Below are positions 1 to 11,471 of a stretch of DNA of 64,000 nt, piece by piece. The notes under the pieces are model-generated. The model had not been told where the DNA came from, ran no database searches, and was given only the letters and a program-made list of their open reading frames with translations. The stretch is from CAWDYA01 sp963806495 (GTDB lineage: Bacteria > Acidobacteriota > Polarisedimenticolia > JACPZX01 > DASXTC01). The stretch spans positions 307,292 to 371,291 of the forward strand of contig CAWDYA010000004.1 of assembly GCA_963806495.1 (NCBI GenBank), read 5' to 3'. Position 1 is the stretch's first letter, and each line of letters begins with the position of its first letter. Position numbers and translations under genes: made by a program.

Positions 1-467
1 CCAAGCAGCGCGATCGCCACGGCGGGCACGATGGCGCGCAGCAGCCCCACGCGATACAGAAGCGTGACGGAGGAGACGGCGCATGCGGCCGTCCACGCCC
101 ATGGTTGACGCGCGCCGAGCCGTTGCGCGGCCAGGCACAGCGCCGTGAACAGCAGCGTCGCGAAGAGGATCGACGCGGCCTTGCCTCCCGACGCGAGATC
201 GCCGAAGGTGAACGGGATCAGCAGGAGGTGATAGAGCAGTTCCTTGTCGGCGTACCGGTCACGGAGAAAGGTCTCCTGCCACCAGGGGAATCTCCCCTCG
301 ACGCCGTGGGTCCGGATCCACTCGCTGTACCGGATGTGGAACCAGCCGTCGTACCCGTAGATGTCGGGGGCCCCGGACTTCACGAACGCCACCAGGGCGG
401 CGGTCGCGAGAGCCACCAGCACGAGCTGGAGCCAGAGGCGCCCCGGGCGGGCAGCGGTAGCCGGCAT
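1..467 (-). CDS. Polytopic membrane protein, glycosyltransferase/oligosaccharyltransferase-like (N-terminal part)
   Basis: Open reading frame of 155 codons read from an ATG at 467 down to the window edge without a stop, so only the N-terminus is present. Residues about 10-28 form a first membrane helix, followed by an extracytoplasmic loop containing DIYGYDGWFHIRYSEW and then further hydrophobic stretches. A short N-terminal helix followed by an acidic/aromatic loop of the type D-x-W-F-H-x-R is typical of GT-C fold glycosyltransferases and STT3-like oligosaccharyltransferases; this likeness is my inference from a short segment. The antisense frame is longer but is compositionally a shadow. 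The gene is divergent from the next one, sharing an upstream region of about 110 bp. Confidence 0.6.
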   Translation of the reverse strand, partial: MPATAARPGRLWLQLVLVALATAALVAFVKSGAPDIYGYDGWFHIRYSEWIRTHGVEGRFPWWQETFLRDRYADKELLYHLLLIPFTFGDLASGGKAASILFATLLFTALCLAAQRLGARQPWAWTAACAVSSVTLLYRVGLLRAIVPAVAIALL

Positions 468-581
468 ACCGGATGAACTTACGCGCAGCCGGACCTGGCT
501 GTCAATGCCGCCGGCCTGGCCAAGTTACTGAAAACCCTTGCGGTTGACCCGTTCGTGGGCCTGCATTATCATTTCCGGCTC

Positions 582-3167
582 ATGCCTGTAAGAGCCGCGG
601 TATTTCTCCTTTTCCTGCTCTCGGGAGCCGTGGGCCTGATCTACGAGGTCCTCTGGCTCCGGATGCTGATCCTCATCTTCGGCTCGACACAGTTCGCGGT
701 CAGCACGATCCTGACCGCGTTCATGGCCGGTCTGGCCCTCGGCTCGTTCCTCTTCGGGCGGCTGATCGACCGGCGGGGCGAGCCGCTGCGATGGTACGGG
801 TATCTCGAGATCGGCATCGGCCTGTACGCGCTGCTCGTGCCGTTCCTGTTCGACGGCCTGGTGCCGGTCTATCGCTGGATCTGGGAGTCGTTCGCGCCCG
901 ACTTCTTCGTCTTCAGCCTGCTGCGCTTCTTCTTCGTGCTCCTGGTGCTGATCCTCCCCACCACGCTGATGGGGGGCACGCTCCCGATCCTGAGCAAATT
1001 CGTCACGAGACGCGACGATGCCATCGGTCTCTCGGTCGGGTCTCTGTATGCCGTCAACACCTTCGGGGCGGTGCTCGGCACCGCGATCAGCGGCTTCGTG
1101 CTGATCCCCGTGTACGGGACGCAGGGGACGATCGGCATCGCCGCGACGCTGAACCTCCTGGTCGGTCTCTCGGCGCTCGGTCTCGGCATGGCCGCCCGGG
1201 CGGCGAGGTCCCCAGCGGTCTCGGGCGGCGCGCCGCCGGCCGCCGCGGAGCCGGTGGAGCGGATGCCGGCGGAAGCGAGGCTGCTGCTGTGGGTGCTCGG
1301 CGGCTCCGGCTTCGTGGCGATGATGTACGAGATCGCCTGGACACGGGTCCTGGCGCTGGTGATCGGCAGCAGCGTCTACGCCTTCACCATCATGCTGACC
1401 ACGTTCCTCGTGGGGCTGGCGGTGGGGGCCGCGGTGTTCGCGCGTCTCGCGGACCGGCTGCGCGGGAGGTTCGCGGTCGAGGGGCTCATCGCGCTGCTGA
1501 CCGGCACGGCGGTGGCCGCGTTCGGCACGATGCTGCTGTTCAACGAGCTTCCGTACCAGTTCGCCCGGCTCTATCACGATGTCCGCGGGCACAACGCGCT
1601 GATCTTCACTCTCAAGTACGGCATCGCCTTCATCGTGATGCTGCCGCCCACGCTCCTGCTCGGGGGGATCTTTCCGCTGGTCGTGCGCGCCTGCTCGCCG
1701 CACCTCTCCCGGCTGGGCCGTTCGGTGGGTGTCGTCTACTCGTCCAACACCATCGGGACGATACTCGGCTCCTTCCTGTCCGGCTTCTTCCTCATCCCGA
1801 TGGTCGGGATACAGAACAGCCTGATGCTCGCCATCCTCGCGGACCTCGCGCTGGCTCTGGTGCTGGTCTGGGGAGCGACGCGCGCCGTGCGCGAGGTGAC
1901 CGGCTGGCCGATGGCGCGCCGTCTTGCGGGGGTGGGCTTCCTCATGCTGCTCGGCGCGGGGCTCGCCTGGGCGAAGCCGCCGTGGGACACGATCGTGATG
2001 AACAGCGGGGTCTACCAGTACGCCGACGACATGGAGGAGCCCGACCTGACGCCCGAGGGGTTCCAGCGGTTCATGGTCGAAGGGCTCGACCTGAAGTACT
2101 ACCGCGAGGGGATGACCACCTCCGTCATGGTGGTCAAGGAGCAGAGCACCGGTGTCTATCTGCTGGCGGTCAACGGCAAGATCGACGCGTCGTCCGAAGG
2201 GGACCTGCCCACCCAGCTCCTCTCGGGCCACATCCCGATGCTGCTCGCCCCGGATCCGAAGACGGCGCTGGTAATCGGTTTCGCCAGCGGGATCACCGTC
2301 GGCGCCGTGACGCAGTACCCGGTCGACAAGGTGACCGCAGTGGAGATCGAGCCGGCGATCCTGGAGGCGTCGCACTGGTTCGACGATTTCAACCATCGCC
2401 CCCTCGAGGATCCCAGAGTCCGCGTCGTGCGCAACGACGGCCGCAACTTTCTGCTGGTCAACGACGAGACATTCGACGTGATCATCTCCGAGCCGTCGAA
2501 CCCCTGGATGACCGTGGCCTCCAACCTGTTCACACGCGAGTTCTTCCAGCTCGGCCACCGCAGGCTCAACCCCGGCGGTGTGTTCGCCCAGTGGCTCCAG
2601 CTCTACGGCATGTCCCCCGACGACCTCAAGGCACTCATGCGGACGTTCCATTCGGTCTTCCCGCACGTGCTGGTTTTCAATACGATCGAGGACGCGGATC
2701 TGATACTGGTGGGCTCGGACAGCCCCCTGCGCTTCGATCTGGACGATCTGGCCGCTCGGATGGAGAACCTGTCGCCGATGGTCGACCTCAGAAGAGTGCG
2801 CGTCTACACCCCGGAGGACCTCCTCTCCTATTTCCTGTTCGGCACGAAGGAGATGGCGCGGTTCACGGGCAAAGGGCCGCTCAACACCGACGACAACGCC
2901 CTGATCGAGTTCCGGGCGCCCAAGAGCCTGCACTACGAGACGCGGGGAGCGAACACGGCGGAGCTGAGACAGGTCACGGTCGAGCCGCTCACCTACGCCG
3001 ACGATCTGCACAGCGACGAGGACCGCATCCACCATGGCGCCGAAATGGTCAAGGCCTACATGCGCCGAAACATGATCTCCCGGGCACGGGAGGTGCTCGC
3101 CGGCACGCCGGGTCTGGCGGAGTCGGAGGAAGGGCAGGAGCTCGAACACCTGCTCGCCGGCCGGTGA
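582..3167 (+). CDS. Fused membrane / spermidine synthase-like protein
   Basis: About 861 residues. The first ~470 residues hold two sets of transmembrane helices separated near residue 225 by a Pro/Ala-rich linker. The C-terminal ~300 residues are a soluble Rossmann-type methyltransferase-like domain of the spermine/spermidine synthase superfamily: glycine motif VIGFASGITVGA near residue 563, acidic VEIEP, NDGRNFL, and IISEPSNPWM. Such fused proteins are widespread in environmental bacteria, and true polyamine synthase activity has not generally been shown. ATG 582 begins directly with a hydrophobic helix and is preferred; an in-frame GTG at 555 would add nine residues. Neither has a strong ribosome binding site. 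The stop overlaps the next start (GTGA). Confidence 0.85.
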   Translation: MPVRAAVFLLFLLSGAVGLIYEVLWLRMLILIFGSTQFAVSTILTAFMAGLALGSFLFGRLIDRRGEPLRWYGYLEIGIGLYALLVPFLFDGLVPVYRWIWESFAPDFFVFSLLRFFFVLLVLILPTTLMGGTLPILSKFVTRRDDAIGLSVGSLYAVNTFGAVLGTAISGFVLIPVYGTQGTIGIAATLNLLVGLSALGLGMAARAARSPAVSGGAPPAAAEPVERMPAEARLLLWVLGGSGFVAMMYEIAWTRVLALVIGSSVYAFTIMLTTFLVGLAVGAAVFARLADRLRGRFAVEGLIALLTGTAVAAFGTMLLFNELPYQFARLYHDVRGHNALIFTLKYGIAFIVMLPPTLLLGGIFPLVVRACSPHLSRLGRSVGVVYSSNTIGTILGSFLSGFFLIPMVGIQNSLMLAILADLALALVLVWGATRAVREVTGWPMARRLAGVGFLMLLGAGLAWAKPPWDTIVMNSGVYQYADDMEEPDLTPEGFQRFMVEGLDLKYYREGMTTSVMVVKEQSTGVYLLAVNGKIDASSEGDLPTQLLSGHIPMLLAPDPKTALVIGFASGITVGAVTQYPVDKVTAVEIEPAILEASHWFDDFNHRPLEDPRVRVVRNDGRNFLLVNDETFDVIISEPSNPWMTVASNLFTREFFQLGHRRLNPGGVFAQWLQLYGMSPDDLKALMRTFHSVFPHVLVFNTIEDADLILVGSDSPLRFDLDDLAARMENLSPMVDLRRVRVYTPEDLLSYFLFGTKEMARFTGKGPLNTDDNALIEFRAPKSLHYETRGANTAELRQVTVEPLTYADDLHSDEDRIHHGAEMVKAYMRRNMISRAREVLAGTPGLAESEEGQELEHLLAGR

Positions 3168-4045
3168 GCACGCTGCCGCGGGTGCACGAGCATCACCGGT
3201 TCGATGCCGACGGCCCGCTCCACGCGCTCCGGCTCGGCTCGACGACGGCGCCGTCGCTGGTGTTCCTCCACGGCATCACCGGATCGCGCCGGTACTGGTC
3301 GGGACGCGTTGCCCATCTGGCGCGGACCCACCGGCTCCTGATACCCGATCTGCTGGGATTCGGCCTGTCGCCCAAGCCGCCGGTGGACTACACGATCCCG
3401 CGGTTCGCGGACAGCGTGCGCGCCTTCCTCGACGAGGAGGGGGAGCCGGCCCGGCCCCGCGTGATCATCGGCCACTCGCTCGGCGCGCTCATCGCGATCC
3501 AGTACGCCATCGATCGCCCGGACGACGTCCAGGCGCTGGTGCTGCTGAATCTGCCACGTTTCCAGTCGCCCGAGGAAGCTCATCGCCTGTTCTGGCTCGG
3601 CTCGCCCCAGTACCGCAAGCTGCTCAACGAGCACTCGATCGCCCAGAACATCTCCCAGGTGCGGCGCTCCGGCGTCGACCTCTTCCTCAAGTATCTCGTC
3701 AAGTTCCCCTGGGGTGTCCTGGCCGACTGCCGCAAGTTCACCATGCGGTCGCTGACCTCGACGCTCGAGAACTGCCTGCTGAACTACCGCCTCGACGAGC
3801 AGCTCCCGAGGCTCTCGCCGATGCCGGTGCTGCTGATCCACGGGCTGCGGGACGGCGTCGCGCCTTTCCAGAACGTGCGCGAGCTGCCCGGGGCCTACCC
3901 CTGGATGCGGCTGGAAGTCATCCCGTCATCGGGGCATCATGTGTTCCTCACGCACACGAAACGCTGCCTGCGCGCCATCGAGGGGTTCCTGCGTGACGAG
4001 CTGCAGGCCGATCTCGGCAGTCCCGTGCGGGCAAGGAGCCGATGA
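3164..4045 (+). CDS. Alpha/beta hydrolase
   Basis: 293 residues, starting at a GTG that overlaps the preceding stop codon and ending in an ATGA overlap with the next gene, so the three genes are probably translated from one message. It shows the alpha/beta hydrolase pattern: oxyanion-hole HGITGS near residue 31, nucleophile elbow GHSLGA near residue 104, acid in LIHGLRDGVAP and a C-terminal catalytic histidine in SGHHVF. A cap region rich in aromatic and basic residues lies between. Substrate cannot be told from sequence; ester or C-C bond hydrolysis are both possible. No signal peptide is seen, so it is likely cytoplasmic. Confidence 0.85.
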   Translation: MSTLPRVHEHHRFDADGPLHALRLGSTTAPSLVFLHGITGSRRYWSGRVAHLARTHRLLIPDLLGFGLSPKPPVDYTIPRFADSVRAFLDEEGEPARPRVIIGHSLGALIAIQYAIDRPDDVQALVLLNLPRFQSPEEAHRLFWLGSPQYRKLLNEHSIAQNISQVRRSGVDLFLKYLVKFPWGVLADCRKFTMRSLTSTLENCLLNYRLDEQLPRLSPMPVLLIHGLRDGVAPFQNVRELPGAYPWMRLEVIPSSGHHVFLTHTKRCLRAIEGFLRDELQADLGSPVRARSR

Positions 4046-5289
4046 TGCCACCTGCCAGAATGAGCATGTTCGAGACGGCGAACTACTACTTCGACCGGGC
4101 GGCCGACTGGATGGGCCTCGACCGGGAGATGCGGATCCTGCTGAAGATCCCGCACCGCGAGATGCGGGTGGAGATCCCGATCCGGATGGACGACGGGCGG
4201 CTGGAGTCGTTCGTCGGCTACCGGGTCCAGCACAACGGCGTGCGCGGCCCGCAGAAGGGCGGCATCCGCTACCATCCCGAGGTGGACCTCAACGAGGTGC
4301 GGGCCCTCGCGGAGTTGATGACCTGGAAGACCGCGCTGGTGAACATCCCCTTCGGCGGCGCGAAGGGAGGCGTGACGTGCGACCCGTCGTCGATGTCGAA
4401 GTGGGAGCTCGAGCGGCTGACACGCCGGTTCATCTCCAAGATCGCGCTGATCCTCGGCCCGTACCGGGACATCCCGGCTCCCGACATGAACACGAACGCC
4501 CAGGTCATGGCCTGGATGATGGACGAGTACGGGCGCAAGCTCGGCTACACTCCGGCGGTGGTGACCGGCAAGCCGGTGGAGCTGGGCGGCTCGAAGGGAC
4601 GGGAGCAGGCCACCGGCCGCGGCGTGTCGTTCGTCGCGCTGCAGGCCGCGGCCCAGTTCGGCGTGCCGCTCGAGGGAGCCCGCGTCGTGATCCAGGGGTT
4701 CGGCAACGTCGGCTCCTGGGCCGCGCGCTGTCTGCACGAGTCCGGATGCCGGGTCATCGCCCTGTCGGACCAGTTCGGTGGTGTCTGCTCGCCCGATGGC
4801 ATCGACGTGCAGGTGGCGCTGTCGCACCTGCAGCAGAACCACAGGCTCGAAGGGCTGCCGGGCACGTCGCCGATCTCCAACGATGACATGCTGCTGCTGG
4901 AGTGCGACCTGCTGATCCCCGCGGCGGTGGGAGGCGTGATCAACTCGAGCAACGCCGAGCGTCTGCGGTGCCGCCTGATCATCGAGGCGGCCAACGCCCC
5001 GACATCGGCGCGTGCCGACGCGATCCTCGAGCGGCGCGAGATCCCGATCGTGCCCGACATCCTCGCCAACGCCGGAGGCGTCACCGTCTCGTACTTCGAG
5101 TGGACGCAGAACCTGACACAGTTCTTCTGGGACGAGCCCAAGGTGAACGAGGAGCTGCAGAAGACCATGCTCAGGGCGTACGAGGAGATGTCGTCGCTCT
5201 CGGTGGCGCGCAGGATCCCGATGCGCCAGGCTGCATACGTGGTCGCGGTCGACCGGGTCGCGGCCGCCACCCGCCTGCGGGGCGTCTGA
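4042..5289 (+). CDS. Glu/Leu/Phe/Val dehydrogenase
   Basis: 415 residues, the usual length for hexameric amino-acid dehydrogenases that reversibly deaminate glutamate or a branched-chain amino acid with NAD(P). Substrate-site lysines are in GPQKGGIRYHP and TWKTA, and the catalytic lysine is about K108 in PFGGAKGG. The second domain carries ATGRGVSF and the Rossmann loop IQGFGNVGSWAA. The length and the NPxGGAKGG-type N-terminal half fit glutamate dehydrogenase (GdhA-like) best, but leucine dehydrogenase cannot be excluded without alignment. An AAGGAG lies just upstream; ATG 4045 is an alternative start with better spacing. The start overlaps the hydrolase stop. Confidence 0.88.
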   Translation: MMPPARMSMFETANYYFDRAADWMGLDREMRILLKIPHREMRVEIPIRMDDGRLESFVGYRVQHNGVRGPQKGGIRYHPEVDLNEVRALAELMTWKTALVNIPFGGAKGGVTCDPSSMSKWELERLTRRFISKIALILGPYRDIPAPDMNTNAQVMAWMMDEYGRKLGYTPAVVTGKPVELGGSKGREQATGRGVSFVALQAAAQFGVPLEGARVVIQGFGNVGSWAARCLHESGCRVIALSDQFGGVCSPDGIDVQVALSHLQQNHRLEGLPGTSPISNDDMLLLECDLLIPAAVGGVINSSNAERLRCRLIIEAANAPTSARADAILERREIPIVPDILANAGGVTVSYFEWTQNLTQFFWDEPKVNEELQKTMLRAYEEMSSLSVARRIPMRQAAYVVAVDRVAAATRLRGV

Positions 5290-5329
5290 GCCCCCGGGTC
5301 GGGCGTCCTCTCCCCGACTGCCGGCCCGC

Positions 5330-5358
5330 TTGACAGGCCCGCGGGGCCGGTGTTATTG
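5330..5358 (+). promoter_or_regulatory. Putative sigma70-type promoter of clpB
   Basis: TTGACA at 5330-5335 and TTATTG at 5353-5358 are separated by 17 bases in the 179-bp gap before clpB. The -35 is perfect; the -10 is weak. I saw no CIRCE inverted repeat. Confidence 0.4.
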
Positions 5359-5468
5359 ACCAGCGCGTCTCCACCGGTACGCCCCGCAACGCCGTCCGAA
5401 CTCGCCCGGCCGGAGCCGGCCCCGGGGCGGCAGTCCACAGCGTGGAGCACGGAGAGGAGTTCAAACCG

Positions 5469-8089
<2,621 letters not shown>

Positions 8090-8093
<4 letters not shown>

Positions 8094-8118
8094 CGCCCCA
8101 GGACGGCAAATCTATGCT
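8090..8118 (+). promoter_or_regulatory. Putative promoter of hsp20 inside clpB 3' end
   Basis: TTGACG (8090-8095) and TATGCT (8113-8118) are spaced by exactly 17 bases. The -35 overlaps the clpB stop codon. It would give hsp20 its own transcription start about 20 bases before the coding region. Confidence 0.55.
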
Positions 8119-8143
8119 CTTCAACTGAATGGAGGTTCTCAAC

Positions 8144-8596
8144 ATGGCGCTGACACGCTGGGATCCGTTTCGTGACCTTGTGGGCCTGCAGGAGAGGATG
8201 AACAGGCTGTTCGAGGATTCGCTCGCCCGATCCAAGACCACCGATCAGGAGATGGCGATGGGAGCCTGGACGCCCGCGGTCGACATCTACGAGACACCGG
8301 AGGAGGTGGTGCTCAAGGCCGACCTTCCGGGAGTCGATCAGAAGGACATCGATCTGCGGATCGAGAACAGCACGCTCACGCTGCGCGGAGAGCGGAAGTT
8401 CATGAAGGAAACGTCCGAGGAGGACTATCACCGGATCGAACGGTCCTACGGAGTCTTCTCCCGCTCCTTCCAGCTCCCGGGCAGCATCGACCAGGCGGGG
8501 ATCAAGGCGAATCACAAGGAAGGCGTGCTCGAGGTTCACCTTCCCAAAAAAGAGGACACCCGACCGAAGCAGATCAAGGTCGAGGTGAACGACTGA
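8144..8596 (+). CDS. Hsp20/alpha-crystallin family small heat shock protein
   Basis: 150 residues. An ATP-independent holdase that keeps unfolding proteins soluble for ClpB/DnaK refolding. The N-terminal arm (ALTRWDPFRDLVGLQERM) is typical of class A bacterial Hsp20s. The alpha-crystallin domain spans about 43-135 with VDIYETPEEVVLKADLPGV at its start and the closing motif GVLEVHLPK. ATG 8144 is preferred over ATG 8129 because a GGAGG at 8131-8135 sits nine bases upstream of it. It follows clpB by 50 bp and precedes htpX by eight, so all three may respond to the same stress. Confidence 0.95.
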   Translation: MALTRWDPFRDLVGLQERMNRLFEDSLARSKTTDQEMAMGAWTPAVDIYETPEEVVLKADLPGVDQKDIDLRIENSTLTLRGERKFMKETSEEDYHRIERSYGVFSRSFQLPGSIDQAGIKANHKEGVLEVHLPKKEDTRPKQIKVEVND

Positions 8597-8604
8597 GGCA
8601 TGAA

Positions 8605-9447
8605 TTGAATACCATCAAGACCGTGGTTCTGCTGGGCGCCCTGACGGGTGTCCTGATCTTCATCGGCGGGCTGCTCGGCGGGCAGAGCGGGATGATCCTG
8701 GCCCTGGTTCTCGCGGCGGCGATGAACTTCTTCGCCTACTGGTTCTCCGACACGATCGTCCTCAAGATGCACGGGGCGAAGACGGTGACGCGCGAGCAGG
8801 CGCCCGCGCTGTACGAGATCCTCGAAGGGCTGACGGCACGCTCCGGAGTGCCGATGCCGAAGGTGTACATCGTCCAGTCCGACGCTCCCAACGCGTTCGC
8901 CACCGGTCGGAACCCGTCGCACGCGGCGGTGGCCTGCACCACCGGTATCCTCAGGATCCTCGATCGCACCGAGCTGGAGGGTGTGCTCGCGCACGAGCTG
9001 TCCCACGTGCGCAACCGCGACATCCTGATTTCCTCCGTCGCCGCGACCGTCGCCGGGGCGATCTCGATCCTCGCCTCGATGGCACGCTGGGGCGCGATCT
9101 TCGGCGGCTTCGGCGGGCGCGACAACGATCGGGGCGGCAGCGTGTTCGAGCTGCTCGCCCTGGCCATCGTCACCCCGATCGCCGCGATGCTGATCCAGAT
9201 GGCGGTTTCGCGCTCGCGTGAGTTCCAGGCTGACGCCTCGGGAGCGAAGATGGTGGGCAACCCGTACGGCCTCGCTTCGGCTCTGCAGAAGCTCGAGGAC
9301 TACGGCAGGAAGGTGCCGCCGCTCAACGTCAGCCCGACGATGAGCCATCTTTACATCTCGAATCCACTCTCGGGCAGGGGCCTCATGAAAATGTTCAGCA
9401 CGCACCCGCCGACGCAGGAGCGGATCCGCCGGCTGCTCGGCCGGTAA
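8605..9447 (+). CDS. htpX: HtpX-type membrane zinc metalloprotease
   Basis: 280 residues, M48B family, which cleaves misfolded membrane proteins. Two N-terminal membrane helices (about 5-45) precede the catalytic domain. The zinc site HELSH is at 130-134, and the third ligand glutamate is in SREFQADASGAK. Two further hydrophobic segments lie around 150-165 and 185-205. The start is a TTG at 8605: the ATG five bases earlier runs straight into a stop, and a GAGG sits six bases before the TTG. The C-terminus ends FSTHPPTQERIRRL, the usual HtpX tail. Only four bases separate it from the DegP-like gene. Confidence 0.93.
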   Translation: MNTIKTVVLLGALTGVLIFIGGLLGGQSGMILALVLAAAMNFFAYWFSDTIVLKMHGAKTVTREQAPALYEILEGLTARSGVPMPKVYIVQSDAPNAFATGRNPSHAAVACTTGILRILDRTELEGVLAHELSHVRNRDILISSVAATVAGAISILASMARWGAIFGGFGGRDNDRGGSVFELLALAIVTPIAAMLIQMAVSRSREFQADASGAKMVGNPYGLASALQKLEDYGRKVPPLNVSPTMSHLYISNPLSGRGLMKMFSTHPPTQERIRRLLGR

Positions 9448-9451
9448 GGGC

Positions 9452-10885
9452 ATGCGCGCGCCGGTCACCACGCTTGCCGCGGCGGCAGCGGCACTCTGCC
9501 TGTCTGCCTCCACCGCGGCGGCGACGGCGCCCCTGCCGTCCTCCGACCGGCGCAGCCCGATCGTGCGGGTCGTGGAGAGCGCCTCGCCGGCGGTCGTCAA
9601 TATCTCCACAGAGCAGCGGGTGGACAACCCGTTCCACCGCTCGGGGCTCGACGGATTCTTCTCCAAGATGCTCGATCCCTCGGCTCCCGATCCGGCGGGG
9701 CCACCGGGCGACGAGTACGTCCAGAACAGCCTCGGTTCGGGAGTCATCATCGACCCGCGCGGCTATATCCTGACCAACGAGCACGTCCTGTGGCGTGCGT
9801 CCCGCGTGCATGTGGTGATGTCCGACCGGCGCAAGTTCGACGCCGAGGTGGTAGGCGTGGACCCGAGGTCCGACCTCGCCGTCCTGCGGATCGACACGGG
9901 CGATCGTCCCCTGACCGCGGTGCGCGCCGGCACCTCGTCCGATCTGATGATCGGGGAGACCGTCATCGCGATAGGCAACCCCTACGGTCTGTCCAACACG
10001 GTGACCACCGGGGTCGTCTCGGCGCTCGCGAGGTCGATCAAGGCCGGCGATCGCGTCTACTCCGATTTCATCCAGACGGACGCGTCGATCAATCCCGGCA
10101 ACAGCGGTGGACCGCTCCTGAACGTCGACGGCGAGCTGATCGGCATCAACACGGCGATCCTCGATGAGGGGCAGAGGATCGGTTTCGCGATCCCCGTGGA
10201 TCGCGCGCGCAAGGTGGTCGACGACCTGATCCGCTACGGTGAGATCCGGGTGGCGTGGCTCGGCCTCGACGTGCGCGACCTCAGCGACCGGGACTACGCC
10301 AATCTCGTGGCGCGCGATCCGGCCGAGGACGAGCCGGCGGCGGTCTCCGTGCCCGCGCCGGGAGCGCCGATCCGTCGCATCTACGCGGGCGGTCCGGCGG
10401 AGGCGGCGGGCCTCGAGGTCGGAGACCTGGTCACCGCCCTCGGCGACGAGATGGTCTCGTCACGCACCGATTTCGAGACGGCGGCGAGCAAGCTCAAGCC
10501 GGCCGACAAGATCACGGTGTCGTATCGCCGTGGCACGGCGGACCGGAAGACCGAGATGACCGCGGCCGGATTCCCCGACAGCATCGCGGAGGAGTACCTG
10601 GCCGATCAGCTCGGCCTGGAGTTCGGCGATATTCCCGCCGAATGGCTGAGACGATACCCCGGACTTCCGGCCGATGGCGTCGTGGTGATCCAGGTGCGCA
10701 ACCGCAGCCGCGGATTCTTCGCCGGCCTCGAGCGGGGAGACATTCTGCGGGGCATCGACGACAGCCGGGTCGCACGCATGGCCGATCTCAGCCAGGCTGC
10801 CGCGCGGATCGTTGGGCGCGACGCGGTGCTGCTGAAGGTCGTCCGCGGCCGTTTCCAGTACAACGTGACCGTGGATCTCGACTGA
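9452..10885 (+). CDS. DegP/HtrA-type periplasmic serine protease
   Basis: 477 residues. A signal peptide covers about 1-24 (MRAPVTTL, an alanine-rich core, then STAAATA). The trypsin-like domain has a full triad: H111 in TNEHV, D141 in RSDLAVLRI and S218 in NPGNSGGPLL. Two PDZ domains follow, about 270-365 and 385-475; the first carries an inserted Ala/Pro-rich stretch. This is the layout of periplasmic DegP/DegQ/MucD, which degrade or chaperone misfolded envelope proteins. It directly follows htpX, pairing a membrane and a periplasmic quality-control protease. Confidence 0.92.
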   Translation: MRAPVTTLAAAAAALCLSASTAAATAPLPSSDRRSPIVRVVESASPAVVNISTEQRVDNPFHRSGLDGFFSKMLDPSAPDPAGPPGDEYVQNSLGSGVIIDPRGYILTNEHVLWRASRVHVVMSDRRKFDAEVVGVDPRSDLAVLRIDTGDRPLTAVRAGTSSDLMIGETVIAIGNPYGLSNTVTTGVVSALARSIKAGDRVYSDFIQTDASINPGNSGGPLLNVDGELIGINTAILDEGQRIGFAIPVDRARKVVDDLIRYGEIRVAWLGLDVRDLSDRDYANLVARDPAEDEPAAVSVPAPGAPIRRIYAGGPAEAAGLEVGDLVTALGDEMVSSRTDFETAASKLKPADKITVSYRRGTADRKTEMTAAGFPDSIAEEYLADQLGLEFGDIPAEWLRRYPGLPADGVVVIQVRNRSRGFFAGLERGDILRGIDDSRVARMADLSQAAARIVGRDAVLLKVVRGRFQYNVTVDLD

Positions 10886-10895
10886 GGGGTGATGG

Positions 10896-11471
10896 ATGAA
10901 GGAGAGCACGAAAAGGAATGAAGGGCATCCGGTGAAGGTGACCGTCGTCGACCGGCGGCATCATGCCTCGGCGGAGGAGGCGTCCGGGACGGAGTCGCGC
11001 AGCCCCTACCCGTCCTTCATCGAGGAGCTGCAGGCGAGGGCACGGGAGGCGGAGCGTCTCGCCGGCGAGGCCGTGGCGCGCGCCGAGCGGGAGCTCGACG
11101 CCGTCCGCGAGCGTCTCAAGCGCGACGTGGATCGGCGTGTCGACGAGGGCAGCGCCCGCCTGCTCGGCGCGATGCTCGAGGTGGTGGACAACCTGGACCG
11201 TGCCTCCGGCGTCGCGGCCGCCGAATCGGAGGCGATCGCCCGGGGGATCGAGCTGATACGACAGCATGTGCTCGGCATCCTGGAGAACGAGGGCGTCGAG
11301 CCGATCGAGACGCTGGGGCTCGAGTACGATCCGAACGTGGCGGAGGCGGTCATGCTCGAGCCGGTCGGGCCGGAGCGGCACAATCTGGTCATCGAGGAGC
11401 TGCAGCGCGGCTACCGCCTGCGGGACATGGTGCTGCGCGCCGCCAAGGTCAAGGTCGGCAAGGCGGGCTGA
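10896..11471 (+). CDS. grpE: GrpE nucleotide exchange factor
   Basis: 191 residues. GrpE releases ADP from DnaK. A charged N-terminal tail leads into a long helix (about 45-100) with MLEVVDNLDRA, then the C-terminal beta domain with PNVAEAVML and the ending RLRDMVLRAAKVKVG, all characteristic. GAGGGG sits six bases before ATG 10896. No dnaK or dnaJ is in the window. Its last 61 bases overlap, on the opposite strand, the 3' end of the SGNH-type gene. An in-frame second methionine lies well downstream and is not likely the start. Confidence 0.93.
   Translation: MKESTKRNEGHPVKVTVVDRRHHASAEEASGTESRSPYPSFIEELQARAREAERLAGEAVARAERELDAVRERLKRDVDRRVDEGSARLLGAMLEVVDNLDRASGVAAAESEAIARGIELIRQHVLGILENEGVEPIETLGLEYDPNVAEAVMLEPVGPERHNLVIEELQRGYRLRDMVLRAAKVKVGKAG

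Noticed and set aside
525..3149. An 874-codon open frame antisense to the spermidine-synthase-like gene
   Set aside because: Composition is Arg/Glu/His/Gln-rich with no domain pattern, typical of the antisense frame of GC-rich genes; the sense frame has clear motifs.
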